A stretch of 43,625 bases of DNA from Dehalococcoidales bacterium (GTDB lineage Bacteria > Chloroflexota > Dehalococcoidia > Dehalococcoidales > CSSed11-197): positions 1 through 43,625 of the forward strand of contig JAQUNW010000009.1 of NCBI GenBank assembly GCA_028717385.1. Reading direction: 5' to 3'. Each line of letters opens with the position of its first letter. Within the stretch, counting starts at the first letter, position 1. The position numbers and the translations under genes were made by a program. The notes under the pieces were generated by a model. That model searched no databases and was not told the origin of the DNA. It worked only from the letters and a program-made list of their open reading frames with translations. Below, piece by piece: positions 37,073 to 43,625 of the stretch.

Positions 37073-38023
37073 TTATGCTAAAGAAACTATTGCCCGCTTG
37101 ACCAGAGTTTTGGTCAGTTGGATAAGCCATTTGTTATAAGGGAGAGGCACTGCCCCCTTCACAGCTTCTGTAGCTACTGCTTCAGCATTGGTTTCGTTGA
37201 TTGCTTTACCCTTAAGTGCATTCTCTGCCCCAGTAACACGCCATGGCCGGGTAACACAGCCGCCAAGTACGATTTTACAATCGTTGACATTAGAGCCTGA
37301 CATGGTAGCCACGATAGCAACGCAGGACACTGGGAAGTCGAAAGACTTTCTTAAAGCGTACCTTGAATAAATCTGCTTGGTCCCGGAAGCTGGTGCGGGT
37401 ACCTGGATTTCGGTAACCAATTCATCGGCACCCAAATTATTGCCCAGGGCAGTATAAAAGTCGGCAATCGGGATACTTTTTTTGTTGGTTACAATAGTTG
37501 CCCCAAGAGCAGTCAGCGGAATAGCGGTGTCGGAAGGGAAGGGAGAAAAGCATCCTTGACCGCCAAGAATAGCATGATAAGTATTATTCCCTGGAACCGC
37601 CTGGCAAATCACCCCGCCTTTTCTGAGACAGTGGAAGTAGTTGTTGGCAGCCCGATAATACCAGCACCTGGATTCTTGGCACAGATTACCGGCAATGGTG
37701 CCCATGTTCCTTATCTGAGGAGTGGCAACCCTTCCGGCAGCTTCGGCCAAACAGCTCCATTTGCCCTTGACTACGGAAGACTCATTAATATCGGTTAGCC
37801 TGGTAAGAGCACCAATTTTCAATACGCCGCTTTCTTCCTTGATGTAATCGAGGTTGGGTATGTTTTTCAGGTTGACAACCGTTTCCGGCTGTGTTGGATT
37901 GATGTAGTCTATTAACGTAGTGAGTAAATCGGTTCCTCCAGCCATAAGAGTGGCTTTACCTGCACCTTTGAGGCTGGCTGCTTCAGCAACTGTCGCTGCA
38001 TTTACGTGTTTAAAAATATTCAT
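37073..38023 (-). CDS. Molybdenum hydroxylase FAD subunit with Cys-rich (HcrB-like) loop
   Basis: 316 residues from ATG 38023, fixed by AAGGAGGT 7 bases upstream; the longer frame is not family-like. FAD-binding CutM-type domain: MAGGTDLLT (28-35) and IRNMGTIAGNLCQ (104-116), then a C-terminal CO-dehydrogenase flavoprotein-like domain (ALRKSFDFPVSCVAIV). Between FAD motifs an insertion carries Cys115, 120, 132, 140 and 158 (CWYYRAANNYFHC, LRKGGVIC, GGQGCFSPFPSD). This resembles the [4Fe-4S] loop of 4-hydroxybenzoyl-CoA reductase beta subunit. It is the last gene of the operon, after the Mo subunit. No signal peptide. Confidence 0.87.
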   Translation of the reverse strand: MNIFKHVNAATVAEAASLKGAGKATLMAGGTDLLTTLIDYINPTQPETVVNLKNIPNLDYIKEESGVLKIGALTRLTDINESSVVKGKWSCLAEAAGRVATPQIRNMGTIAGNLCQESRCWYYRAANNYFHCLRKGGVICQAVPGNNTYHAILGGQGCFSPFPSDTAIPLTALGATIVTNKKSIPIADFYTALGNNLGADELVTEIQVPAPASGTKQIYSRYALRKSFDFPVSCVAIVATMSGSNVNDCKIVLGGCVTRPWRVTGAENALKGKAINETNAEAVATEAVKGAVPLPYNKWLIQLTKTLVKRAIVSLA

Positions 38024-38036
38024 CTTATTTACCTCC

Positions 38037-40271
38037 TTAAGCCTTTCCAAGCGCTTTGAGAATTTTCCACGGAGTAAACGGAGGTTCTTTAATCCATACG
38101 CCGATGGCATTGTAGATGGCGCAGGCTATAACGCTATATTGGGAAGCGACAGGTTCTCCAGCGCCGGTTGCCCCGTAAGGGCCAAGACCGCTAACACCTT
38201 CTCGAAGGACTTCCTGCAGAGCGTCATAAGGAATATCCAGGCTGGCTGGCCAGCGGTGATTAAGGAAGTTTGGATTCAAGCTGATGCCAGTTTCCCGATC
38301 GTAAATATGTTCAGCGAAGAAAGCTTGCCAGAACATATGATAGAGACCTGCCCATGCCTGGGCATGAGCACCATCGTAATAAATTACTCGTCCTATATCG
38401 GTAACTGCAGTCCATTTCAGTACTTCAACTTCGCCGCTTTCAGTATCAACGGCCACTTCGGCACCAGCGGCACAAGGGACCCTTTGGTTGGCAGGTGTTC
38501 CCGCTTTCCACGGGCCAACATCGAATTGAAGCACTGGATTCCAACCGGCTGAAGCTCGCCCGATAATTCTCTGATTTCGTGCGCAAACTTCTTTGTGAGT
38601 GATAGATTTGGAAGGATTGGATTTAAGGAATATCTTGCTATCCCGGGCATCCAGGTCTTCGGGGTTTACTTGCGGATCAAACATCTTAGCGGCTGCTTTA
38701 AACAGCTGCTCCCGTGCATCCCGTGCGGCTATGGTAAAAGCTGCACCGGCCTGGTTGGTGTTGGTACTACCAGCCTGCATGCCACCATCGGCAGTGACAG
38801 CTGTTGCGCCCCAATCGCCAGTCTTTACATCGTCATACTTGAGGCCCAACGTTTCAGCTACAAAGTGGCAGTGGGCTGTATTGGTACCACAGGAAGATCG
38901 GGCGATGCCGGCATTTATAAAACAGGTGCCGTCTGGTCTGAGTGTAATGATAGCACCTCGACCGGAGCCATATCCGCCGTGACCATCAAGATGCCCGGTC
39001 ACTGCCATGCCATGCTTACGGCCGTCATCAAGGGTTCTGGCGCCCGGGGCATGTTTATTAGATGCGTAGCCGATGGCTGCCGCTGAATCCAACAGGCATT
39101 CTCTTAATGTGTTGAAGGAAAATGCTACGCCACTGTCCTGATCTGGCTCCTCAATAGTCAGAATATTTTTCAACCTGAAGTCTAACGGATCCATACCCAG
39201 CTTTTCGGCCATGGCGTCCAGAGCGGTGTTCATCAGGAATGCTCCTGGTGGGTGCTGAACGCAGCGGTAATAGCCTGACGGGGGAGCATTGGTGATAACT
39301 CCGGTAACTTTAAAGTTGGCATTTGGGCACCGAAAACCAATTTGCAGACAATCTGGCAGAGCGTTATAAGGAGGGCTGGGATTGGTGCCGCCATCTCCCC
39401 AGAACTGGGCGTCGATAGCAGTTAGCGTACCATCACTTTTAGCTCCCAGTTTTATTTTGGACTTGCAGGCAAAATGAGTTACGCCACGGAAAAAGTTATC
39501 TCGTTTGTCCGTATGCAGGCTGACTATTTTGCCGGTCTTCTTGGCCAATGCGGCTGCAACGGCTTGTACTGCAGCCCGGCCACCGCCGAAACCGCCGCCG
39601 GCAGCATGGGTAAACACACGAACTTTATTGTGCGGCAGAGAGAAAAAGCCTGCAAAACCGCTATGTTCACCGTGAGGATTTTGGGTATCTACCCAAGCAT
39701 GCAGAATATCGTCCTGCCACCAGGCAGTGGTATTGCCGCCACCCATGGGGGCATTTTGCCAACGATTGGTCCACCCTGATTCATCTTCAATAGTGACATC
39801 GGCTTGCGCAAAGCCGGCTTCAACATCACCGCGAACGATATCGGTTCTGAGGGTGGTATTACCGTCCGGGAACAATCCTACCAAGGGAGCACCGGGTTCC
39901 ATTGCCTCATCCGGATCAACAACATGGGCTCTGGTCTCGTATGTGACTTTGATCAATGTCAGTGCGTGAGCAGCAGTGTTTTCGTCCTTGGCTGCAACAG
40001 CAGCTACTGCATCACCAACATGGAATTTGACCTCGGACCAGCCGGGAACATCTTCGTGGGTTACTACAGCTTCGACGCCATCAAGTTCCAATGCTTTGCT
40101 GGCATCAATGCTGACTACTTTAGCATGGGCGTGGGGGCAGCCTAAAATTTTAGCATGCAGTTTCTGCCCCATGAAAAGGTCGTTTGGAAACTCGATAGTA
40201 CCAGTAACGCATTCTACGGCTTGCTGATCGATATTTCCTGGCTTACCTATTACAGTTAATTCATCAGCCAT
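38037..40271 (-). CDS. Molybdenum hydroxylase large (Mo-cofactor) subunit
   Basis: 744 residues from ATG 40271; GGGAGG lies between this ATG and the one at 40289, so the later start is used. Xanthine-oxidase family. Seen: VTGTIEFPNDLFMGQKLHAKILGCPHAHAKV, GGGFGGGRAAVQ (Mo-cofactor contact), PPGAF-type loop near the middle, GSTNTNQAGAA, and the catalytic Glu706 in GATGAGEPV. No signal peptide; the start is one base past the 2Fe-2S subunit stop. In exported family members the Tat signal on the small subunit carries the folded complex out. The substrate is not clear; aldehyde or aryl-type compounds are possible. Confidence 0.94.
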   Translation of the reverse strand: MADELTVIGKPGNIDQQAVECVTGTIEFPNDLFMGQKLHAKILGCPHAHAKVVSIDASKALELDGVEAVVTHEDVPGWSEVKFHVGDAVAAVAAKDENTAAHALTLIKVTYETRAHVVDPDEAMEPGAPLVGLFPDGNTTLRTDIVRGDVEAGFAQADVTIEDESGWTNRWQNAPMGGGNTTAWWQDDILHAWVDTQNPHGEHSGFAGFFSLPHNKVRVFTHAAGGGFGGGRAAVQAVAAALAKKTGKIVSLHTDKRDNFFRGVTHFACKSKIKLGAKSDGTLTAIDAQFWGDGGTNPSPPYNALPDCLQIGFRCPNANFKVTGVITNAPPSGYYRCVQHPPGAFLMNTALDAMAEKLGMDPLDFRLKNILTIEEPDQDSGVAFSFNTLRECLLDSAAAIGYASNKHAPGARTLDDGRKHGMAVTGHLDGHGGYGSGRGAIITLRPDGTCFINAGIARSSCGTNTAHCHFVAETLGLKYDDVKTGDWGATAVTADGGMQAGSTNTNQAGAAFTIAARDAREQLFKAAAKMFDPQVNPEDLDARDSKIFLKSNPSKSITHKEVCARNQRIIGRASAGWNPVLQFDVGPWKAGTPANQRVPCAAGAEVAVDTESGEVEVLKWTAVTDIGRVIYYDGAHAQAWAGLYHMFWQAFFAEHIYDRETGISLNPNFLNHRWPASLDIPYDALQEVLREGVSGLGPYGATGAGEPVASQYSVIACAIYNAIGVWIKEPPFTPWKILKALGKA

Positions 40272-40272
40272 T

Positions 40273-41004
40273 TTAAGAACCTCCCTCATAGATCGACTGG
40301 ATATTGCGGTTCATGTTTCCACATGCGCAAATATGGCCGGATACAGCCTCGGCTACTTCTTCAAGGAGCGGATTCGGATTTTTTTCAAGTAGTGCAACGC
40401 CGGTCATCAGGAAACCAGGGGTGCACATGCCGCACTGGAAACCGCGGTTCTTTATGAATGAACGCTGAAGGGCGCTAAGTTCACCGTTGACTTTCAACCC
40501 TTCAACTGTCCTGATTACGGCACCGTCAGCTTCAATAGCTAACACCAGACATGAATATACCGTTCGGCCATTCATTATTACTGTACAAGCACCGCATTCA
40601 CCTCTCCAGCAGGGCACTTTGGTTCCCGGCAGCAGGCATTTCTCTCTAAGGGTGTAAGCCAATGTCCACTGGGGCTCGACTTTTAGTATGTAGTTGGTGC
40701 CATTCACATTCAGGGTTATTAAACCTTCGAGCCCTCCGCCTCCTTCCCCGTGCTGGGATTCCAGATGGGTTTTTAACGCCGCAAGAGTATCAAACTCCTG
40801 GGAATCGTAGGGGCATGCATACTTGGTTACCGTTCCACCTGCAACGGTGGTGGTTATCGTTTTGGTGACCGTTTCACCATTGCCACAGCCGGAGAGCAAT
40901 ATGGTTGAACCGACTGCAGTGCCGCCGACAACAATACCGGCGTTTTTTATAAATTGCCGGCGTGAGATTTGCCCGTCTTGGATTACCTTTTCTTCTTCAG
41001 GCAT
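40273..41004 (-). CDS. Molybdenum hydroxylase 2Fe-2S subunit, Tat lipoprotein
   Basis: 243 residues, larger than the usual 155-170. AAGGAGGG precedes the ATG. Tat signal with Arg15-Arg16 (ISRRQFIK), hydrophobic stretch, then a classical lipobox LLSGC (Cys40). Residues 60-86 look like a C2H2 finger with the second Cys replaced: YACPYDSQEF then His80 and His85. The core has [2Fe-2S] I Cys132/137/140/152 (CWRGECGACT) and [2Fe-2S] II Cys191/194/226/228 (CGMCTPG, CAC). First gene of the three-gene operon. Its function is electron transfer from Mo to FAD or an outside acceptor. A Tat signal on this subunit is known in PaoA of E. coli. Confidence 0.93.
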   Translation of the reverse strand: MPEEEKVIQDGQISRRQFIKNAGIVVGGTAVGSTILLSGCGNGETVTKTITTTVAGGTVTKYACPYDSQEFDTLAALKTHLESQHGEGGGGLEGLITLNVNGTNYILKVEPQWTLAYTLREKCLLPGTKVPCWRGECGACTVIMNGRTVYSCLVLAIEADGAVIRTVEGLKVNGELSALQRSFIKNRGFQCGMCTPGFLMTGVALLEKNPNPLLEEVAEAVSGHICACGNMNRNIQSIYEGGS

Positions 41005-41103
41005 TTAGTTGGTTCCCTCCTTAATTTAATAGAAACTTCCTTGGTCGATGAACGAAGATTTGTTTTTTGCCAGGCGCTACCTCCTTTACTGGACTGAGTG
41101 CCG

Positions 41104-41280
41104 TTAATGTGAATAGCCCTTACTTTTTTCCCAATATTCCACCATTTGTTGAATAAAACCATCGTAACATTGGCCTGGAGCGCGGCAACGGTCTATCATC
41201 TCCTTGGTAGAAATTCTGAGGCCAATAGTGCTTCGCTTGTATTTGTGCGGTCTTGCTCTTTCAGGAAATTTTGTTTCCAT
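41104..41280 (-). CDS. Small RHH-like protein, 58 residues
   Basis: 58 codons, ATG at 41280 with AAGGAG 6 bases upstream. Basic N-terminus (METKFPERARPHKYKR), then a segment STIGLRISTKEMIDRCR followed by QCYDGFIQQMVEYWEKSKG, the beta-helix-helix order of MetJ/Arc/VapB-type ribbon-helix-helix proteins. That suggests a DNA-binding regulator or antitoxin; no toxin gene is next to it. It is transcribed toward, and ends 100 bases before, the Mo-hydroxylase operon, so regulation of that operon is a fair guess. Not confirmed by any search. Confidence 0.7.
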   Translation of the reverse strand: METKFPERARPHKYKRSTIGLRISTKEMIDRCRAPGQCYDGFIQQMVEYWEKSKGYSH

Positions 41281-41812
41281 TGCTTTCTCCTTGGCTTTAT
41301 TTATTTTTTTAACGCACTTTTTGCGCTGCCAGGTTTTATCTTATTCAATGATTCAACTCAGGTTTCTGTTTATGTTGAGAAGAGGTGAAATGTCATTAAA
41401 CCAGCAGCTTAAAGCCTGAACAGGCCTAATAGCTTGGTTTTCCGCGGTAATAATGGCTAACAATGGTGGCTGCACTACAAATAACCTTTTATGCAAACTT
41501 ATTAGCCTTTTAAGCCAAGCTATAACTTTGCTTCATAGCCGTATGCAAATATATCACGTGGTACATTACTAAATTGTTACAATCTGGTTGTTAGATATTA
41601 CTATTTAGTAATAAACGAGCTATCTTGAGAATTTATTAATCGAGGAAAAGCATCAGGATGAATGTAGGTGGAATTTTATTAACACGATCAAAAGAGGCTG
41701 TATTGCGCTCACTGAATAGTACTAGCAATTACAGATAACTAGTATAAATATCCGGGGGGGTGACATTTTTACTAAACACTTGAAGTGGCATGACCTGGAC
41801 CCTTACAAAGTA
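41281..41812. other. Intergenic region with no clear gene
   Basis: About 530 bases, A/T-rich. Short frames on the plus strand show no recognisable family. A long-range inverted pair ATAGCTTGG / CCAAGCTAT lies near 41430 and 41515, and TATGCAAA occurs twice near 41490 and 41543. No recognisable RNA gene or mobile element. Confidence 0.4.
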
Positions 41813-41840
41813 TTGACTTTTTTCTTCCAGATATTATAAT
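41813..41840 (+). promoter_or_regulatory. Strong promoter of the orphan RNA
   Basis: TTGACT (41813-41818), 16-base spacer, perfect TATAAT (41835-41840). Expected start near 41847. No plus-strand protein gene of normal size follows. Confidence 0.75.
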
Positions 41841-41894
41841 GGATTTTAGGAGGGGTTTGGATCAACCCTCCAATACCGGAAAGGAGGTTGTGCG

Positions 41895-41972
41895 ATGGAG
41901 ATCATTGCTGTGTTGTGCCGCAGAAAATTTCCTTGTAGTTGCTCCTTGCTGGTGAGAGGCGGGGTCGGTTAG
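41895..41972 (+). CDS. Possible 25-residue peptide within the orphan RNA
   Basis: ATG preceded by AAAGGAGGTTGTGCG, a near-perfect ribosome site. The peptide is MEIIAVLCRRKFPCSCSLL plus VRGGVG, with three Cys. The 3' part of this ORF lies inside the 14-bp stem, so ribosome movement could alter the fold as in leader peptides. No downstream plus-strand gene to regulate is present. Confidence 0.3.
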   Translation: MEIIAVLCRRKFPCSCSLLVRGGVG

Positions 41973-42108
41973 CATCACCGGTGAGGAGCGGAAGAAGGCT
42001 CTCGAGCCTCTCGCTTAAATTGCGCTCCAGCTTATAAAGGGGGCCTCTGGCGGTTGCCAGTATGGAGGGGTAGGGAGCGAAGAGGTAAGTTGCATATCAA
42101 TAAGTAGC

Positions 42109-42146
42109 AACGGGCTCCGTGGATATCCACGGAGCCCGTTTATTAA
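42109..42146 (+). terminator. Terminator of the orphan RNA (possibly bidirectional)
   Basis: 14-bp GC-rich stem (left arm AACGGGCTCCGTGG) with ATAT loop, followed on the plus strand by TATTAATTA. Arms are symmetric, so it could also end the gatB-secG transcript from the other side. Confidence 0.75.
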
Positions 42147-42180
42147 TTAGAGCATTTGCTATAACTTGAGGTATCCTGAT

Positions 42181-42399
42181 CTATGTAATGGCAAGGATCA
42201 GAAGGGCAATAGCGATAAAAAGCACGGTAAGCACTATTGTAAGATTAAAAAGGGTTTTTTCGATGCCACGGCGGGTTCGATAAACGGTATCTGCTTGCCC
42301 GAATATCCCTCCCAGACCACCTCCGCGCACTTGCAGGAGAAGAACCGCAATTAGCGCTACCGAGATGATTATCTGGGCTACCAATAAATAAGTTTGCAT
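42181..42399 (-). CDS. secG: Preprotein translocase subunit SecG
   Basis: 72 residues, normal length. Two membrane helices (about 3-22 and 50-71) joined by the Gly-rich loop QVRGGGLGGIFGQADTVYRTRRGIEK, the SecG signature. Assists SecYEG protein export. GGAGG in the 3' end of gatB serves as ribosome site, with a 3-base gap, so it is co-transcribed with gatB. Confidence 0.95.
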   Translation of the reverse strand: MQTYLLVAQIIISVALIAVLLLQVRGGGLGGIFGQADTVYRTRRGIEKTLFNLTIVLTVLFIAIALLILAIT

Positions 42400-42402
42400 A
42401 TG

Positions 42403-43625
42403 TTAACTTTCCTCCAGTTTGCGTTTAATAATATCCGCGGCAATTTCTGGATTAGCTCTTCCTCTTGTAACTCTCATCATTTGGCCGATCAAGAACTTCA
42501 AGGCTTGTTCTTTGCCGGCTTGATAATCTGCTACTGCGGATGCATTAGCTTTTATGATTTGAGCTGCAAATTCATCCAGTTCCTGAGAGCCGCTGATCTG
42601 GGTTAATCCTTTTTCTGCAACCAAAACGCCTGCGCTTTTGCCGGTAGTGTACATTTCTTCAAGCACTGTTTTGGCGGTTGCCATGCTTATTGCGCCGCTG
42701 CCTTCCAACTTCAGCAGCTCAGTTAATTCTTCTGCTGGTAACTTTGTACTAAAGATGTCAAAATCAATAGCTTGAGCATTTACGATACCTGAAACAGGTC
42801 CGGCTATCCAGTTGGCAACTTCTTTTGCAGAGCGTGCGGAACGTTTTAATACTATTTCGAAATAGTCTGCCGTTTCTTTACTTGCAGTAAGTATTCCGGC
42901 ATCGTAATCTGATAATCCAAATTCATTAATAAACCGCTCGCATCGTTGATCGGGGAGTTCTGGCATGCGCTGCCGGATTTCTTCCACCCATTCCCGGTTG
43001 ACTTCCAGTGGAGGCAAATCCGGTTCTGGAAAATACCGGTAATCATGTGCATATTCTTTGCTGCGCTGGCTAACGGTTTGGCCGGTCTCTTCCACCCAGC
43101 CGCGTGTTTCCTGAGATATTCTTTCACCATTTAAAAAAGCCTTTTCTTGGCGTTCACGCTCATATTCGAGTGCACGGTACACGGCTTTAAGGCTGTTCAT
43201 ATTCTTGACTTCGACTTTAGACAGTAACTCTGTTGAACCTTTAGGCCGAATTGAAATATTCGCATCGCAACGGAAACTGCCTTCTTCCATGTTGGCAAGA
43301 GAAACTCCCAAATAGCGTAAAATGCTTCTGAGTTTAATAAGGTAATTGCGGGCTTCAGCAGGGGAGCGCATGTCAGGCTCACTCACTATTTCCATAAGCG
43401 GAACCCCACTTCGATTGGCATCGACCAAGGAGTATCCGTTGCTACCGGTTCCGCGGTGGAGAAGCTTGCAAACGTCTTCTTCAAGATGGACACGGGTAAT
43501 GCCGAGCCGGCGTGTCTTCCCATCGGTTTCAACTTCCATCCAGCCACCAAGGCCAAAAGGTTCATCGTACTGGCTGATCTGGTAACCTTTTACAAGGTCT
43601 GGATAAGAATAATTCTTGCGATCAA
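42403..43625 (-). CDS. gatB: Asp-tRNA(Asn)/Glu-tRNA(Gln) amidotransferase subunit B (5' end outside window)
   Basis: 407 codons visible; the open frame continues past the right edge, where DRKNYSYPDLVKGYQISQYD is seen. An internal ATG at 43539 is not the true start. GatB and GatA/GatC make Gln-tRNA and/or Asn-tRNA from the mischarged form. Family motifs: TRVHLEEDVCKLLH, DANRSGVPLMEIVSEPDM, RCDANISIRPKGS, VEVKNMNSLKAVYRALEYE, EYAHDYRYFPEPDLPPL, and a C-terminal YqeY-like helical domain (LIGQMMRVTRGRANPEIAADIIKRKL). secG follows directly. Confidence 0.97.
   Translation of the reverse strand, partial: DRKNYSYPDLVKGYQISQYDEPFGLGGWMEVETDGKTRRLGITRVHLEEDVCKLLHRGTGSNGYSLVDANRSGVPLMEIVSEPDMRSPAEARNYLIKLRSILRYLGVSLANMEEGSFRCDANISIRPKGSTELLSKVEVKNMNSLKAVYRALEYERERQEKAFLNGERISQETRGWVEETGQTVSQRSKEYAHDYRYFPEPDLPPLEVNREWVEEIRQRMPELPDQRCERFINEFGLSDYDAGILTASKETADYFEIVLKRSARSAKEVANWIAGPVSGIVNAQAIDFDIFSTKLPAEELTELLKLEGSGAISMATAKTVLEEMYTTGKSAGVLVAEKGLTQISGSQELDEFAAQIIKANASAVADYQAGKEQALKFLIGQMMRVTRGRANPEIAADIIKRKLEES

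Larger units (their letters stand above)
41847..42146 (+). ncRNA. Candidate structured ncRNA, about 300 nt
   Basis: Own promoter and own terminator, no ordinary gene between. Several strong stems: 41849-41871 (GGAGGG / CCCTCC with extension TT/AA); a 14-bp stem 41941-41954 with 41976-41989 containing G-U pairs; a tetraloop hairpin AGGCT-CTCG-AGCCT (41996-42009); CGCTCC (42023-42028) pairing GGAGCG (42074-42079), enclosing CTGGC-GGTT-GCCAG (42047-42060). It lacks the conserved features I know for RNase P, tmRNA, SRP RNA, 6S and common riboswitches. A 25-codon ORF with an excellent ribosome site lies within (41895-41972), so a peptide-coding or dual-function RNA is possible. Confidence 0.55.

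Noticed and set aside
41146-41419. Two short plus-strand frames (71 and 80 codons)
   Set aside because: They overlap the better minus-strand RHH-like gene, which has AAGGAG at 6 bases; the plus frames have no ribosome site.
41430-41560. Scattered inverted and direct repeats (ATAGCTTGG/CCAAGCTAT; TATGCAAA twice)
   Set aside because: Short and far apart in A/T-rich sequence; consistent with chance.
41847-42146. RNase P, tmRNA, SRP RNA or 6S identity for the orphan RNA
   Set aside because: I could not find their conserved cores (for example GAGGAAAGTC, the GGTTCAAATCC-like arm or the GTCAGG...GGAAGCAG loop); left unassigned.

Overview
The window looks like chromosome of an anaerobic bacterium, most probably a Dehalococcoidia-type Chloroflexota member. 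This is inferred from gene content and style: TIGR03960-type radical SAM protein, DUF6125-like protein, many Tat-exported Fe-S proteins, AOR, 2-hydroxyacyl-CoA dehydratase-type genes. No rRNA, tRNA, CRISPR array, transposase or phage gene was seen.

Positions 1-23300 are mainly housekeeping: groS-groL behind a CIRCE-like operator; tsaD (probably leaderless) divergent from udg-rnj-ftsK; degV; a yebC-ruvC-ruvA-uvrB repair operon; fmt; a TIGR03960 radical SAM gene with an overlapping ferredoxin gene; a TPR gene with gyrA; a tiny Cys-rich gene with a NifU-like gene; lysC. Several genes are under 60 codons, including a 56-residue gene antisense to the end of fmt.

Positions 23400-36900 are an accessory redox region, almost all on the minus strand. 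In transcription order: two small exported proteins; a Tat-signal four-cluster ferredoxin; a tungsten-type aldehyde:ferredoxin oxidoreductase; a BadF/HgdC-type ATPase activator; two HgdB/BcrC-type subunits (the second lacks most cluster cysteines); a NapH-like polyferredoxin; a CcdA/DsbD-like thiol transporter. After a gap come an exported GcvH-like lipoyl-domain protein that abuts lipA, then an unknown protein coupled to a radical SAM/SPASM-like protein that appears to use an ATT start codon.

Positions 37000-41300 encode an exported three-subunit molybdenum hydroxylase. Its 2Fe-2S subunit is a Tat lipoprotein with a degenerate zinc-finger insertion, and its FAD subunit has an HcrB-like Cys-rich loop. 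A small RHH-like protein is encoded just upstream. Positions 41813-42146 hold an orphan transcription unit with its own promoter, several stable hairpins and a terminator, read as a structured ncRNA that may carry a 25-codon ORF. The window ends in secG and a truncated gatB.

Working idea: the middle block couples CoA-ester or aldehyde redox chemistry to exported Fe-S, lipoyl and thiol carriers. LipA would load the H-like protein in the cytoplasm before Tat export, and the CcdA-like protein could re-reduce it outside. This is inference from gene order and motifs.
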